Source of the DNA: Sphingomonas sp. BK580
Lineage (GTDB): Bacteria; Pseudomonadota; Alphaproteobacteria; Sphingomonadales; Sphingomonadaceae
Direction: 5' to 3'
DNA: 64,000 nt
Assembly: GCF_014194975.1 (NCBI RefSeq)
Contig: NZ_JACIAY010000003.1
Coordinates: 310,001-374,000, forward strand
Positions 7,493 through 15,259 of this stretch are shown here, one piece after another. The notes beneath the pieces are model-generated. The model saw only the letters and a program-made list of their open reading frames with translations, made no database searches and had not been told where the DNA came from. How positions within the stretch are numbered: the first letter of the stretch is position 1; each line of letters begins with the position of its first letter. The position numbers were made by a program, and so were the translations under genes.

Positions 7493-9547
7493 TTACCCGT
7501 TCGGGCTGATGATCGCCGACGCCTTGACGTTCTCCGCGGGCGCGTTGAGCGCCTGGTGGATCGCCAGCTCCAGCTCGGCCTGAGCGGTGTCGATGCGGTT
7601 GGCCGTCTCGTCGTCCTTGCGGTCGGCGTCGCGGACCTTGAGGTCGATCGTGGCCGCCTGCATGGCTTCCTTGAGACGAGCCTCGAAGGTGTCGACCTGG
7701 ACCTTGTGGGCCGCGTTCTGCTCCTTGAGGACCATCTCGCGGTCGAGGACCTCGGTCTCCTTCTGGAGCTTCGCCAGCTCCGCGGCGGCCTTCGGGTCCG
7801 GCTGCGGGGGCTGAAGGGTCGCCGGGTCGATCAGGAAGTCCTGCACGTTCTTGTGGCCCTTGGTCTTGAGCACCTGGGACAGGACGTGGAACTGCTTGGT
7901 CTCGTCGTAGAGCCGGCCGCCGGTCTCCTTCATGTACTTGTCGTACGTGAGAAGCTCCTGGGCCTCCTGGTCGCGCTCGTCGTAGCCCAGGGTCATCTTA
8001 ACCTGGACGTGCGTGCGGCGCCTCCACGACTGCGGCGAGACCTCGACGAAGCTGCCCTGGATTTCCAGGATGCGGTCGCGGTCGTTCTCGATGCCGATGG
8101 CGTAGATTTTCAGGTACAGCTTGGTGAGGAACTGGACCGCGAAGTGGCGGGCCATGACCTTGCTGCGGACCTGGCTGTTGCTCGTGAGCTGCTCGACGAG
8201 GCCGGCGCTGTTCTGGTGCGAGAGCGCCTTCTTATCGAGGCCCTGGGAGAGCCGCGAGATGCCCGTGGTGTCCTCGCGGGCCTGGTCGACCATGCCGATC
8301 GTCTGGAGGACGAAGGGGTTGATCGGGGTCTGCGGGAGTGGGGCGACCGAGGTGTTGACGTCGCGGACGTTGACGATGCCACCGCGGCGGTTGTCGATCA
8401 GCTCGCGGGGGTTAGCCACGCCGCCTCGGGCGACCTGCCAGCGGGGGTTGGTGGCGTCCACGGCCTGCTCGATGATCGCACGGGTCAGCGTCGTCTTGGT
8501 GTTGGCGTGCTGGATCGTGCGAGCCGCGAAGTTGCCGCCCCAGAAGGTGTGGGGCTCCGGGAGCATGGCGTAGGTGACGAACGGGTGGTCCGCGACCTTC
8601 TGCTTGTCCAGGAGGGTCCGACCGACGTGGATGACCTTCCAGAGCTGCTGCGTGCCGGTGCCGTCCTTGTCGATGCGGATGTAGCTCTCGTGGACCGTGA
8701 CGATCCTACCGGCCTCGTCCGCGCTCTCGTCGTCGAGGTAGGTGACGACGGTGTCCTCCTCGCGGAGGAGCTTCTCGTGGTCGAGCGCTAGGTCGTCCTC
8801 GGCGCCCTGGATCGAATAGACGATCTCGGGGTCGTGGCCGTCGTCGACCAGCTCGCCCAGGGTCCGCCGGGTCTTGTGGGCCAGGTAGGGCGCCCGACTT
8901 AGGTCCTTGAACCGGCCGGCGACGATGAACTCCTCGGGGGGCACGACCTCGATGCGGGTCTGGCTCGTGTCTTCGACGCGATCGAACTCGCCGGAGACCA
9001 CGGTGGTCCCGTCCTGGCCCTGCTCGATCTTCGGCTTCGCGGTGAGGCGGACCGAGGGATCGGCGATGAGCTGCTGAGCCTGCTCGATCGGGATGGCCTC
9101 GAAGGTCTCCCCGGTCGTCAGCTCCGAGCGGTCCCAGTAGACCTTGGCGATGCCGACGCGGTTGAGGGCGCTGTCGTGCGTGACGCCGTTGATGATCTCC
9201 AGGCCGTCGTTGAGCGCGAAGAGGACGTGCTCGCAATACTCGGTGCCCTGGGCGGCCAGCGGGACGTCAGCGGCGCCCTGGGGGCGGAACGCGACGATGT
9301 TGGAGCCGGCGGCGAACGCCTCGGTGATGTGGGCCTTGATGGCCTCGACGCTCTCGTAGACGTCCTGGGAGACGAACTTCGAGCCGCCTTCGCGGAGAGG
9401 AAGCGGGCGCTTCCCCTGGTAGTACATCGTCACCTCGCGGCGCTCGGCCTGGAGGTTGCTGTCCACGAAGGACGAGCCGGCCTCGGCACGAGCCACGCAA
9501 GCGCCCACGAGGTCCTCGTCGGTGAGGACCTGTGGCTTCAGTTTCAT
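7493..9547 (-). CDS. Portal protein, P22/podovirus type
   Basis: 684 residues, close to the size of P22-like portals. The body begins with a helical clip/stem region (VDSNLQAERREVTMYYQG, then VYESVEAIKAHITEAF) and contains GVTHDSALNRVGIAKVYWD and LPEPHTFWGGN, motifs typical of these portals. The C-terminal 100 residues are a long charged coiled coil (KLQKETEVLDREMVLKEQ), fitting the barrel. It lies directly after the large terminase gene, the usual order. Confidence 0.85.
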   Translation of the reverse strand: MKLKPQVLTDEDLVGACVARAEAGSSFVDSNLQAERREVTMYYQGKRPLPLREGGSKFVSQDVYESVEAIKAHITEAFAAGSNIVAFRPQGAADVPLAAQGTEYCEHVLFALNDGLEIINGVTHDSALNRVGIAKVYWDRSELTTGETFEAIPIEQAQQLIADPSVRLTAKPKIEQGQDGTTVVSGEFDRVEDTSQTRIEVVPPEEFIVAGRFKDLSRAPYLAHKTRRTLGELVDDGHDPEIVYSIQGAEDDLALDHEKLLREEDTVVTYLDDESADEAGRIVTVHESYIRIDKDGTGTQQLWKVIHVGRTLLDKQKVADHPFVTYAMLPEPHTFWGGNFAARTIQHANTKTTLTRAIIEQAVDATNPRWQVARGGVANPRELIDNRRGGIVNVRDVNTSVAPLPQTPINPFVLQTIGMVDQAREDTTGISRLSQGLDKKALSHQNSAGLVEQLTSNSQVRSKVMARHFAVQFLTKLYLKIYAIGIENDRDRILEIQGSFVEVSPQSWRRRTHVQVKMTLGYDERDQEAQELLTYDKYMKETGGRLYDETKQFHVLSQVLKTKGHKNVQDFLIDPATLQPPQPDPKAAAELAKLQKETEVLDREMVLKEQNAAHKVQVDTFEARLKEAMQAATIDLKVRDADRKDDETANRIDTAQAELELAIHQALNAPAENVKASAIISPNG

Positions 9548-9551
9548 GGGG

Positions 9552-11222
9552 TTATCCGGTCATTTCGTAGTAGAGGTCATCCGAGGACTCCAAGGGTTCC
9601 CAGCATCCCTCGTGGATGTGGTTGGCGATGGCGAGGGCCATGACACAGTCGTCGTGGCACCCCACGTCCGCCTCGATCTTCCCGGTGTCCGGGTCGGCGA
9701 CGAACGTTGTCAGCTCCCGGATGGTGTCCTTGTCCGTGAGGTCCATCTCGCGACTGCGGATAGTCTCACGAAGCTGGTCGATGATGAGCGGCCGGGTCTT
9801 GACGTCGGTGTAGAAGCCGACCTCCTCCTTCACCTGGTCCGTCGTCTTGTCGTAGACTTCGCGGACGTAGAGGTTCGGGTAGGCCTTGTCGCGCCAGAGG
9901 CGAGAGTTGGGCAGGATGCCGTGGTTGTTGAACTCCACCGCGATCCTGGCGGTGTTGAAAAGGTAGCCCAGCGCTTCGAGGATGTCCGCGTAGTAGTGCG
10001 GGTCGACTTGGCCGCGGAACTTGGCGGCGATCCTCTTCTTGCTGTCGAGGACCTGGGCGACGCTGTAGTCCCCCTCGCCTGCCGACAAGAGGTTGCCCTT
10101 GGCGTCGCGGCGCTCTTCACGGCCCACGCCCTTCGCGACGTCCGCGCCGATGACATAGGTCTCGTGCGGGTCGATCTCGGCGTAGATGAAGAGCCGGCCG
10201 CGCTCGCTCGGGGCGAAGCGGCCCTCGACGGGGTCGAACTCCATCCGGTGCTTGATCTCGGGAGCGCGCTTCTCGCACTCGGCGAGGTACGCCAGGTTAA
10301 AGACTGGAGCGCCGGAGGTCAGGAAGGCCTCCTCGGGGGTCGAGGGGTATTCCTGCTTGAAAAGGTCGATGCCATCCTGGGCGACCTTCTGGCGGCGCCA
10401 TATGAGCTGGCCGTCCGTCAGGTGATAGCCCCACTGGGTGTACACGTCCTCGTCGAGCTTTTGCTCGTCCCAGTTGCGCTCGAAGCCCTCGGGGACCGGC
10501 GCGGTGTATTCGGGGTCGACGTGCCACGGCAGGAAGACCAGCTCGTAGCCGGAGCCCATGCTGGGGTCGTCGGTAGTGGCCGCGAGGTACTGCTGGTAGA
10601 ACCAGCCGGACTTCCCGCGGGCGGTGCTCTCGATGCAGACGAAGGTGTCGTCGACGTTCGGGACCGCCTGGAGCAGGCCGTTGCCGATCTCGGCGGCCTT
10701 GCTCTTCGGCCATAGCCCGGCCTCGGAGAGGTGCGCGAGCTGGAGGGTCTCGCCGCGACCCACGGTGTCAGCGCCGGCCGTCGCGATCATGTAGCCGCTG
10801 TCGAGCTTGTCGAACTTCAGCTCCCGCGCGTTGGCCCGCTCGGTCGAGGGGCGCATCGTGGGTTCCATGAGCGAGTGGTAGCGCTTCGTCATGTCGAACA
10901 GGGCGGACGTGGCGTCGGCCTTGTGCGTCACCACGATGCCCTTGGTGGCCCGGTGCTGACTGATCCACCAATACATGAAGCCGCCCCACAGCGTGGAGAG
11001 GCCGAGCTGGCGGGCCTTGAGCACGACCACGCGGACGCGGCCGGTGCGCTGCCATTGCTCCAGGATCGCCTCCAGGAAGACCTTCTGCGCCCGGTTGAGG
11101 CGGAAGGGGACGATCTGGGCGTCCTTGGTCCTGATCTTCAGGCACTTCGTGGCGTAGAACTCGAAGTCCGTCAGGAGCCGCTTGCGGATCGCGAGACGCC
11201 GCTCCTCGACGGTCATCGTCAC
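9552..11222 (-). CDS. Terminase large subunit
   Basis: 556 residues. The ATPase domain has an arginine-containing Walker A variant (VLKARQLGLST, about 67-77) and an acidic Walker B-like segment (LQLAHLSEAGLW). The C-terminal RNase H-type nuclease has IGADVAKG (about 363-370), DYSVAQVLD and HDDCVMALAIA (about 528-538), giving the three acidic positions. The GTG start at 11222 has GGGAGG upstream and overlaps the stop of the small subunit gene; an in-frame ATG lies at 11216. It is far from the replication genes, unlike T7, where the terminase is last. Confidence 0.93.
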   Translation of the reverse strand: MTMTVEERRLAIRKRLLTDFEFYATKCLKIRTKDAQIVPFRLNRAQKVFLEAILEQWQRTGRVRVVVLKARQLGLSTLWGGFMYWWISQHRATKGIVVTHKADATSALFDMTKRYHSLMEPTMRPSTERANARELKFDKLDSGYMIATAGADTVGRGETLQLAHLSEAGLWPKSKAAEIGNGLLQAVPNVDDTFVCIESTARGKSGWFYQQYLAATTDDPSMGSGYELVFLPWHVDPEYTAPVPEGFERNWDEQKLDEDVYTQWGYHLTDGQLIWRRQKVAQDGIDLFKQEYPSTPEEAFLTSGAPVFNLAYLAECEKRAPEIKHRMEFDPVEGRFAPSERGRLFIYAEIDPHETYVIGADVAKGVGREERRDAKGNLLSAGEGDYSVAQVLDSKKRIAAKFRGQVDPHYYADILEALGYLFNTARIAVEFNNHGILPNSRLWRDKAYPNLYVREVYDKTTDQVKEEVGFYTDVKTRPLIIDQLRETIRSREMDLTDKDTIRELTTFVADPDTGKIEADVGCHDDCVMALAIANHIHEGCWEPLESSDDLYYEMTG

Positions 11223-11758
11223 GCTGGGTCGACCTCCCCGGCCAGCTCGTCGAGGAAGTCCTCGTGGCTGCGGATGGTGTGGTCGATTTTCGCGGCCGGC
11301 TTGGCCTTCGTGAAGTCGAGGATGAGCCGCCCGAGCGCCGCGACGTCCTTGGGGGACTCAGAGGCGCGGAGGGTCACGACGGCTTTCTCCAGGGCCTCGA
11401 CGGCCCTCGGGTCGTCCGGGAGTTGTCCGGCGTCCTTCATTTTCTGCATGATCCTTTTGGTGTCCAGGCGAGCGACGGCCAGGACCTCCTCCCACTGGGG
11501 GATCGTGAGGCGGGCCGGCTTGCCTGGGATTTGGCGGGTGGTGCGGGCGTGGTTGGCCGCGTTGAGGCGGCGGCTGTATTCCGACCGCTCCTCAGGCGTC
11601 ATGGATGCCCAAGGGCCCCGAGCGGCCATCTTAGCGGCCCTTGGAGGCGGCTGGATGGGCTCGGAGACTTGGGCGATGACGAAGTGCTCGATCGTCTTCG
11701 GCTTGTTCCGCACGCCCGGCGGACGACCGCGAGGCCGCCCGGTGGGCTTAGACGGCAT
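11219..11758 (-). CDS. Terminase small subunit (DNA-binding)
   Basis: 179 residues. Residues 6-16 (TGRPRGRPPG) look like an AT-hook. A central helical part (PQWEEVLAVARLDTKRIMQKMKDAG) and an acidic C-terminus that could contact the large subunit follow. Assigned from its position overlapping the large terminase by four bases and its DNA-binding N-terminus; the sequence alone is weakly diagnostic. Confidence 0.65.
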   Translation of the reverse strand: MPSKPTGRPRGRPPGVRNKPKTIEHFVIAQVSEPIQPPPRAAKMAARGPWASMTPEERSEYSRRLNAANHARTTRQIPGKPARLTIPQWEEVLAVARLDTKRIMQKMKDAGQLPDDPRAVEALEKAVVTLRASESPKDVAALGRLILDFTKAKPAAKIDHTIRSHEDFLDELAGEVDPA

Positions 11759-11765
11759 CTAGCGG

Positions 11766-12893
11766 TTAGACCCGCAGGATGAGGTGCGTCAGCGCCGTGG
11801 CTTCGAGGAACGTAGCAGGCGGCAGTTCGTGAAGCGCGTCGTACATCCAGTCCGCCGCAGCCGCCGCACGGCCGCCGAGGAGAACCTCTTCGTCAAGGAG
11901 GGGCACGCTCTTGGTCACCGCAAGCGCCCGGAGGGCGGTCTTCCAGGTCAAGCGGTCGGCGTCGCTGCCGCCATTCGTCCCCGCGCCTCCGATCGAGGGC
12001 CAAAGGATGATAGCGTCGCCGCTCACCTTCGCCTTATCGATGATGGCGCCCATGTTTGCGAGGAATGTCGCGAGCGGCACGTCGGCGGCGTTGAGGTCGT
12101 TCGTGCCGAGGTTGATGACGGTGAGGTGAGGTGCGTAGCTTCCGAGCGCATTGAGCGGACTGTGCGGCGCGGAGATGTCGGCCTGGAACGAGCTTTTCAC
12201 GCCGGACACGCCGAAGTTTGCGATCTCCACCGCCGAAACTGCGCTGTCCCATGCCACGATGCCGACAAGGTTGAAGTTGCCGCCGCCCGTGCGGGCGATC
12301 GTGATGGCGCTCGCGTCCTTGGTCGTGAACACCACATCGACCTTGCCGAGCGCGGCCGTTCCGTTGCTGGTCTGCGCGAACGTCTCGGAGCCCTTGGTAA
12401 CCGAGAAAGTCGCCTGGCCGGGAGCCTGGACGAAGTAGACGGTCACGCGGTCGACAGGCTTCGACGGGGTGAACGTACCGGGGTTGGTGCCGGCGGTGTA
12501 GAAGGCCGCGCCGCCGAGCGAGACGTTGCCGCCGGCCCAGCCCGAGAAGCCGGACAGCTTCGGGTCGTAAGAGACCGCCTCGGCCATCGTACCCGCGCCG
12601 CCACACCCGAAGATGGTGTCGGTGATGGCGGGCACGCCTGCCGATGCGAGAAGCTCGCCGACACGGCGCGACTTGCTCTTGGGGGCACCTCCCGCCAGCG
12701 GGAAGAAGCGAGTCTTGCTGTCGCCGTAGAAAGCGAGACGAATGTTGCCCGCGTTGCCGGCACGAAGGCCGTTGAGGGCCTTACGCCACTTCGGGAGGAG
12801 CGGGCCGGAGTAAGGCGCAGGAACGCCCAGGCCGCTAACCGCTGCGCCGATCCCGGCGGCGATGAGGTCGTTCGAGTTGATGTCGCGTGACAC
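11766..12893 (-). CDS. SGNH/GDSL-type esterase, putative virion sugar deacetylase
   Basis: 375 residues with all SGNH landmarks: block I FYGDS with Ser59, a Gly in IFGCGGAG, block III NLGTND with Asn265, and the block V pair Asp352-x-x-His355 in YDALH. An inserted beta domain (about residues 120-215, with VTVYFVQAPGQATFSV) resembles the carbohydrate-binding insertion of secreted acetylesterases. Placed between the spike-base gene and the terminase, it probably acts as a tail enzyme removing acetyl groups from capsule or O-antigen. Its codon choice looks slightly different from its neighbours, suggesting a separately acquired module. Confidence 0.8.
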   Translation of the reverse strand: MSRDINSNDLIAAGIGAAVSGLGVPAPYSGPLLPKWRKALNGLRAGNAGNIRLAFYGDSKTRFFPLAGGAPKSKSRRVGELLASAGVPAITDTIFGCGGAGTMAEAVSYDPKLSGFSGWAGGNVSLGGAAFYTAGTNPGTFTPSKPVDRVTVYFVQAPGQATFSVTKGSETFAQTSNGTAALGKVDVVFTTKDASAITIARTGGGNFNLVGIVAWDSAVSAVEIANFGVSGVKSSFQADISAPHSPLNALGSYAPHLTVINLGTNDLNAADVPLATFLANMGAIIDKAKVSGDAIILWPSIGGAGTNGGSDADRLTWKTALRALAVTKSVPLLDEEVLLGGRAAAAADWMYDALHELPPATFLEATALTHLILRV

Positions 12894-12894
12894 G

Positions 12895-13320
12895 TTAAAT
12901 CAGTCCAGTGAGGATTTGCCCGTCGATGGGGCTGGTGAGGATTTCGCCGTCGATCGGGCTGGTCAGAGCGTTCGCGGGGAACTGGTTCTCAGGCGGCTGG
13001 ATCGGGTCGGGGATACCGACCGGGAGTGCCGGAGTCGGCGGGGTGTAGAGCGGGCGGTAAGCGAGCGCGGAGTACAGCGCGACGATGCTAGTCGCGGTGG
13101 TTCCGGTTGCCCGCACCGCCGCGGCGGCGATGTTGAGGGTCGTGCCGCTCGGAACGTTCTTGAGGACGACGTTCTGAGCCTGCGGCCCCGATCCCGTCAG
13201 CGCCACGTCGCCGCCCACGCCCACATAGATACCTAGCGGGAGCGGGTTGAAGACGACGGTGTCGCTAGGCGTGACCGGAACCATGTCGGCCACGGGGACC
13301 GTTCGGGTGTTGAAGGACAT
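12895..13320 (-). CDS. Spike-base-like protein (RCAP_rcc01079-like)
   Basis: 141 residues. The core VTPSDTVVF...LYVGVGGDVALTG pattern, here read as GIYVGVGGDVALTGSG, followed by VLKNVPSGTTLNIAAAAVRATGTTATSIVAL, read in parts, matches the small spike-base proteins known from the Rhodobacter gene transfer agent. The C-terminal 50 residues are proline-rich and carry two near-identical SPIDG(E/Q)ILT repeats. It sits directly before the esterase and may be the socket that attaches it to the virion. Confidence 0.6.
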   Translation of the reverse strand: MSFNTRTVPVADMVPVTPSDTVVFNPLPLGIYVGVGGDVALTGSGPQAQNVVLKNVPSGTTLNIAAAAVRATGTTATSIVALYSALAYRPLYTPPTPALPVGIPDPIQPPENQFPANALTSPIDGEILTSPIDGQILTGLI

Positions 13321-13326
13321 GGAGGC

Positions 13327-15207
13327 CTAGTGTGGGGTGGGTGGCATCCCGGCCGGGTCGAGGACCCAGTCAGGCAGGAGGCCGATCTTTTGTGGGGCGA
13401 AGACGGTGTCTTCCGTCGCCGCGTTGCGGTTGGCATCGCCATGCGGACCGAAGTTGAGCCACGAGTTCTGCCCGCGGGTCTCGGTCGTCATCGCTCGCTG
13501 TGCGGCGGGCGTGTACATTGCCCGGTGAGCGGCCCAGGCGTTCTCCTCGCCCGCGGCGCGGAAGCCCACACCGTTCTTGCCGTGGCCCATGGCGTCATGG
13601 ACGGCCCGGAAGACGTCGTTGACGCGGACCGGCTGGCCTCCCCAGGTCTCGTCGGGGACGAGCTGGAGCAGCGGATTGTCGGCGATCATGTCCTCGGTGA
13701 TGCCCCCTGCCCCATAGCCATCGTCGGTCGGGAAGACCTTCATGTGCTTGGAGCCGCGGAGGTCTCGAAGGGCGTCGAAGGGGCTCGGGTAGTAGTCACC
13801 GGCCACCTCGCCCGCCTCGGTGCGCGGGTAGAAGTTGAAGGAGTAGCCGTCCTGCTTGAGGGCGGCGTACTGGGCCAGCGTCTCCTCCGAGAGCGCTCCG
13901 TAGGCCTTGCGGACCTCGGGATCGTTCGGGGCGTGCGGCATCTGCTCGTAGGCGTCGGCGATTGCGCGGGCCCGCTGCGGGTCGACCTGGAGGTAATCCG
14001 GGGTCGGCTGATAGGGGAGCTTGCGATCCCACATGTAGCCGCGGGCGGTGTCGCGGAGCGCCTGGTCGGGGCCCTGGACGTCCAGCTTGAGCGGCTGGCC
14101 GGCGAGCGGAGCCTCGGGGGTCCGGGTGAGCGGCACGGGCTCGAAGGAGTGCAGCGTGGCGCCGTAGGGCGTCTGCTCGGCCGAGAAGCGCCGGTACGGG
14201 AAGCCGGCGGCCTCCTGGAGCGTCTCGACAACCTTCTGGGCCCCTGCGTGCGGCGGGAGCCCCCAGGCCTCCATGAGGTCCGGGTTGCCCCTGATGTGGT
14301 CCGCCTGGGCCTTGAAGCGGCCGTGCAGCTCGGAGCCCACGTCGACAACCTTCCTTTTCGGGACGGCGCCGTCGTAGCTGAAGGGCGGGATGCCGGTGTC
14401 GCGGGCCGGGCTGTAGTCGGTGGCCGCGCCACGGGCCTCGCCCAGATAGACGCGAGGCTTCTGCGAGCGCTCGTCGCGCCCCATGTTGCCGCGGGGGTTG
14501 GTCCCCATCTTCGCCGGATCGGCGACCGTGAGGTCCCGCTTGGAGCTGTAGTGGCGGACCGGGATCGTGGTCTCGTCGGGGGTCGACAGGACCCCACGGG
14601 GCGCGGCGGGGGCCGGCTGCGGGATCGCGCCGTCCTTCGTGCGGACCGGGCTGAGCTTGCGATCGGAGCGGACGAGCTTGGCCGTCGCGTCGACTGCGGT
14701 GTCCTCGACGATCGGAGAGACCTCGGTCAGGGCGCCAGCGAGGCGCTTGCCGGCCTTGGTCTTGCCGAGGGCCTTGACGATCGGGGCGCCTACTTCGGGC
14801 AGAGCGCCGAGAGCGGTGGCGACCGATGCCTCGGCGAGGGCCTTGCGGCTGAAGTCGCGGTCCCCGGTGAGCGCGTAGCCCGCCTGGGTGCCGATGGTGT
14901 CCGCCGCGGCGAGAGGGTTCCAGTCGTGGTTGAACTCCTCGAAGCGAGCGGCCCGCTGGGTAGCGTCGCGCTCGGAGCTGCCGAGGGCCCTGGAGCCCGC
15001 CTTGATGGCGTCGGAGGCGAGGCGCGTGAGCACGCCCCGCGGCTTGGATGCCGAGCGGAGGACAGCGTTGCCCGTGGGCCGCTTGCGCTCTTCCTCGGCG
15101 AGTGCCCCCAGTCGGGAGCTGAAATTGGGTCCGGTGATGTCGCTGAGAGCGCCGCGCCGGAACGCGGAGAAGTCGTAGCCCGCCGGGGCGGGTTTCTTGG
15201 CAGGCAT
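13327..15207 (-). CDS. Large internal-virion-type protein with conserved HxxxxH module
   Basis: 626 residues. The first 200 are helical and alanine-rich. Residues about 215-290 (VRHYSSKRDLTVADP...PRVYLGEA) resemble a module seen in other phage internal proteins. The C-terminal 170 residues form a distinct domain with H537-D-A-M-G-H542, GEENAW (E554, E555) and TETRGQNSWLNFGPHG (about 575-590). The two histidines and acidic pair look like a metal site. Its place among the ejection proteins suggests it is packaged and injected. I recognise the C-terminal pattern from phage proteins but know no assigned activity. Confidence 0.65.
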   Translation of the reverse strand: MPAKKPAPAGYDFSAFRRGALSDITGPNFSSRLGALAEEERKRPTGNAVLRSASKPRGVLTRLASDAIKAGSRALGSSERDATQRAARFEEFNHDWNPLAAADTIGTQAGYALTGDRDFSRKALAEASVATALGALPEVGAPIVKALGKTKAGKRLAGALTEVSPIVEDTAVDATAKLVRSDRKLSPVRTKDGAIPQPAPAAPRGVLSTPDETTIPVRHYSSKRDLTVADPAKMGTNPRGNMGRDERSQKPRVYLGEARGAATDYSPARDTGIPPFSYDGAVPKRKVVDVGSELHGRFKAQADHIRGNPDLMEAWGLPPHAGAQKVVETLQEAAGFPYRRFSAEQTPYGATLHSFEPVPLTRTPEAPLAGQPLKLDVQGPDQALRDTARGYMWDRKLPYQPTPDYLQVDPQRARAIADAYEQMPHAPNDPEVRKAYGALSEETLAQYAALKQDGYSFNFYPRTEAGEVAGDYYPSPFDALRDLRGSKHMKVFPTDDGYGAGGITEDMIADNPLLQLVPDETWGGQPVRVNDVFRAVHDAMGHGKNGVGFRAAGEENAWAAHRAMYTPAAQRAMTTETRGQNSWLNFGPHGDANRNAATEDTVFAPQKIGLLPDWVLDPAGMPPTPH

Positions 15208-15259
15208 AGTCTTCCTGGAGGGGTTGTAGGGGCCGGGATGTTACTCCCAGCCCCTCGGG

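Noticed and set aside
7349..8791. 480-residue frame opposite the portal
   Set aside because: Same kind of shadow frame; no ribosome binding site or domain.
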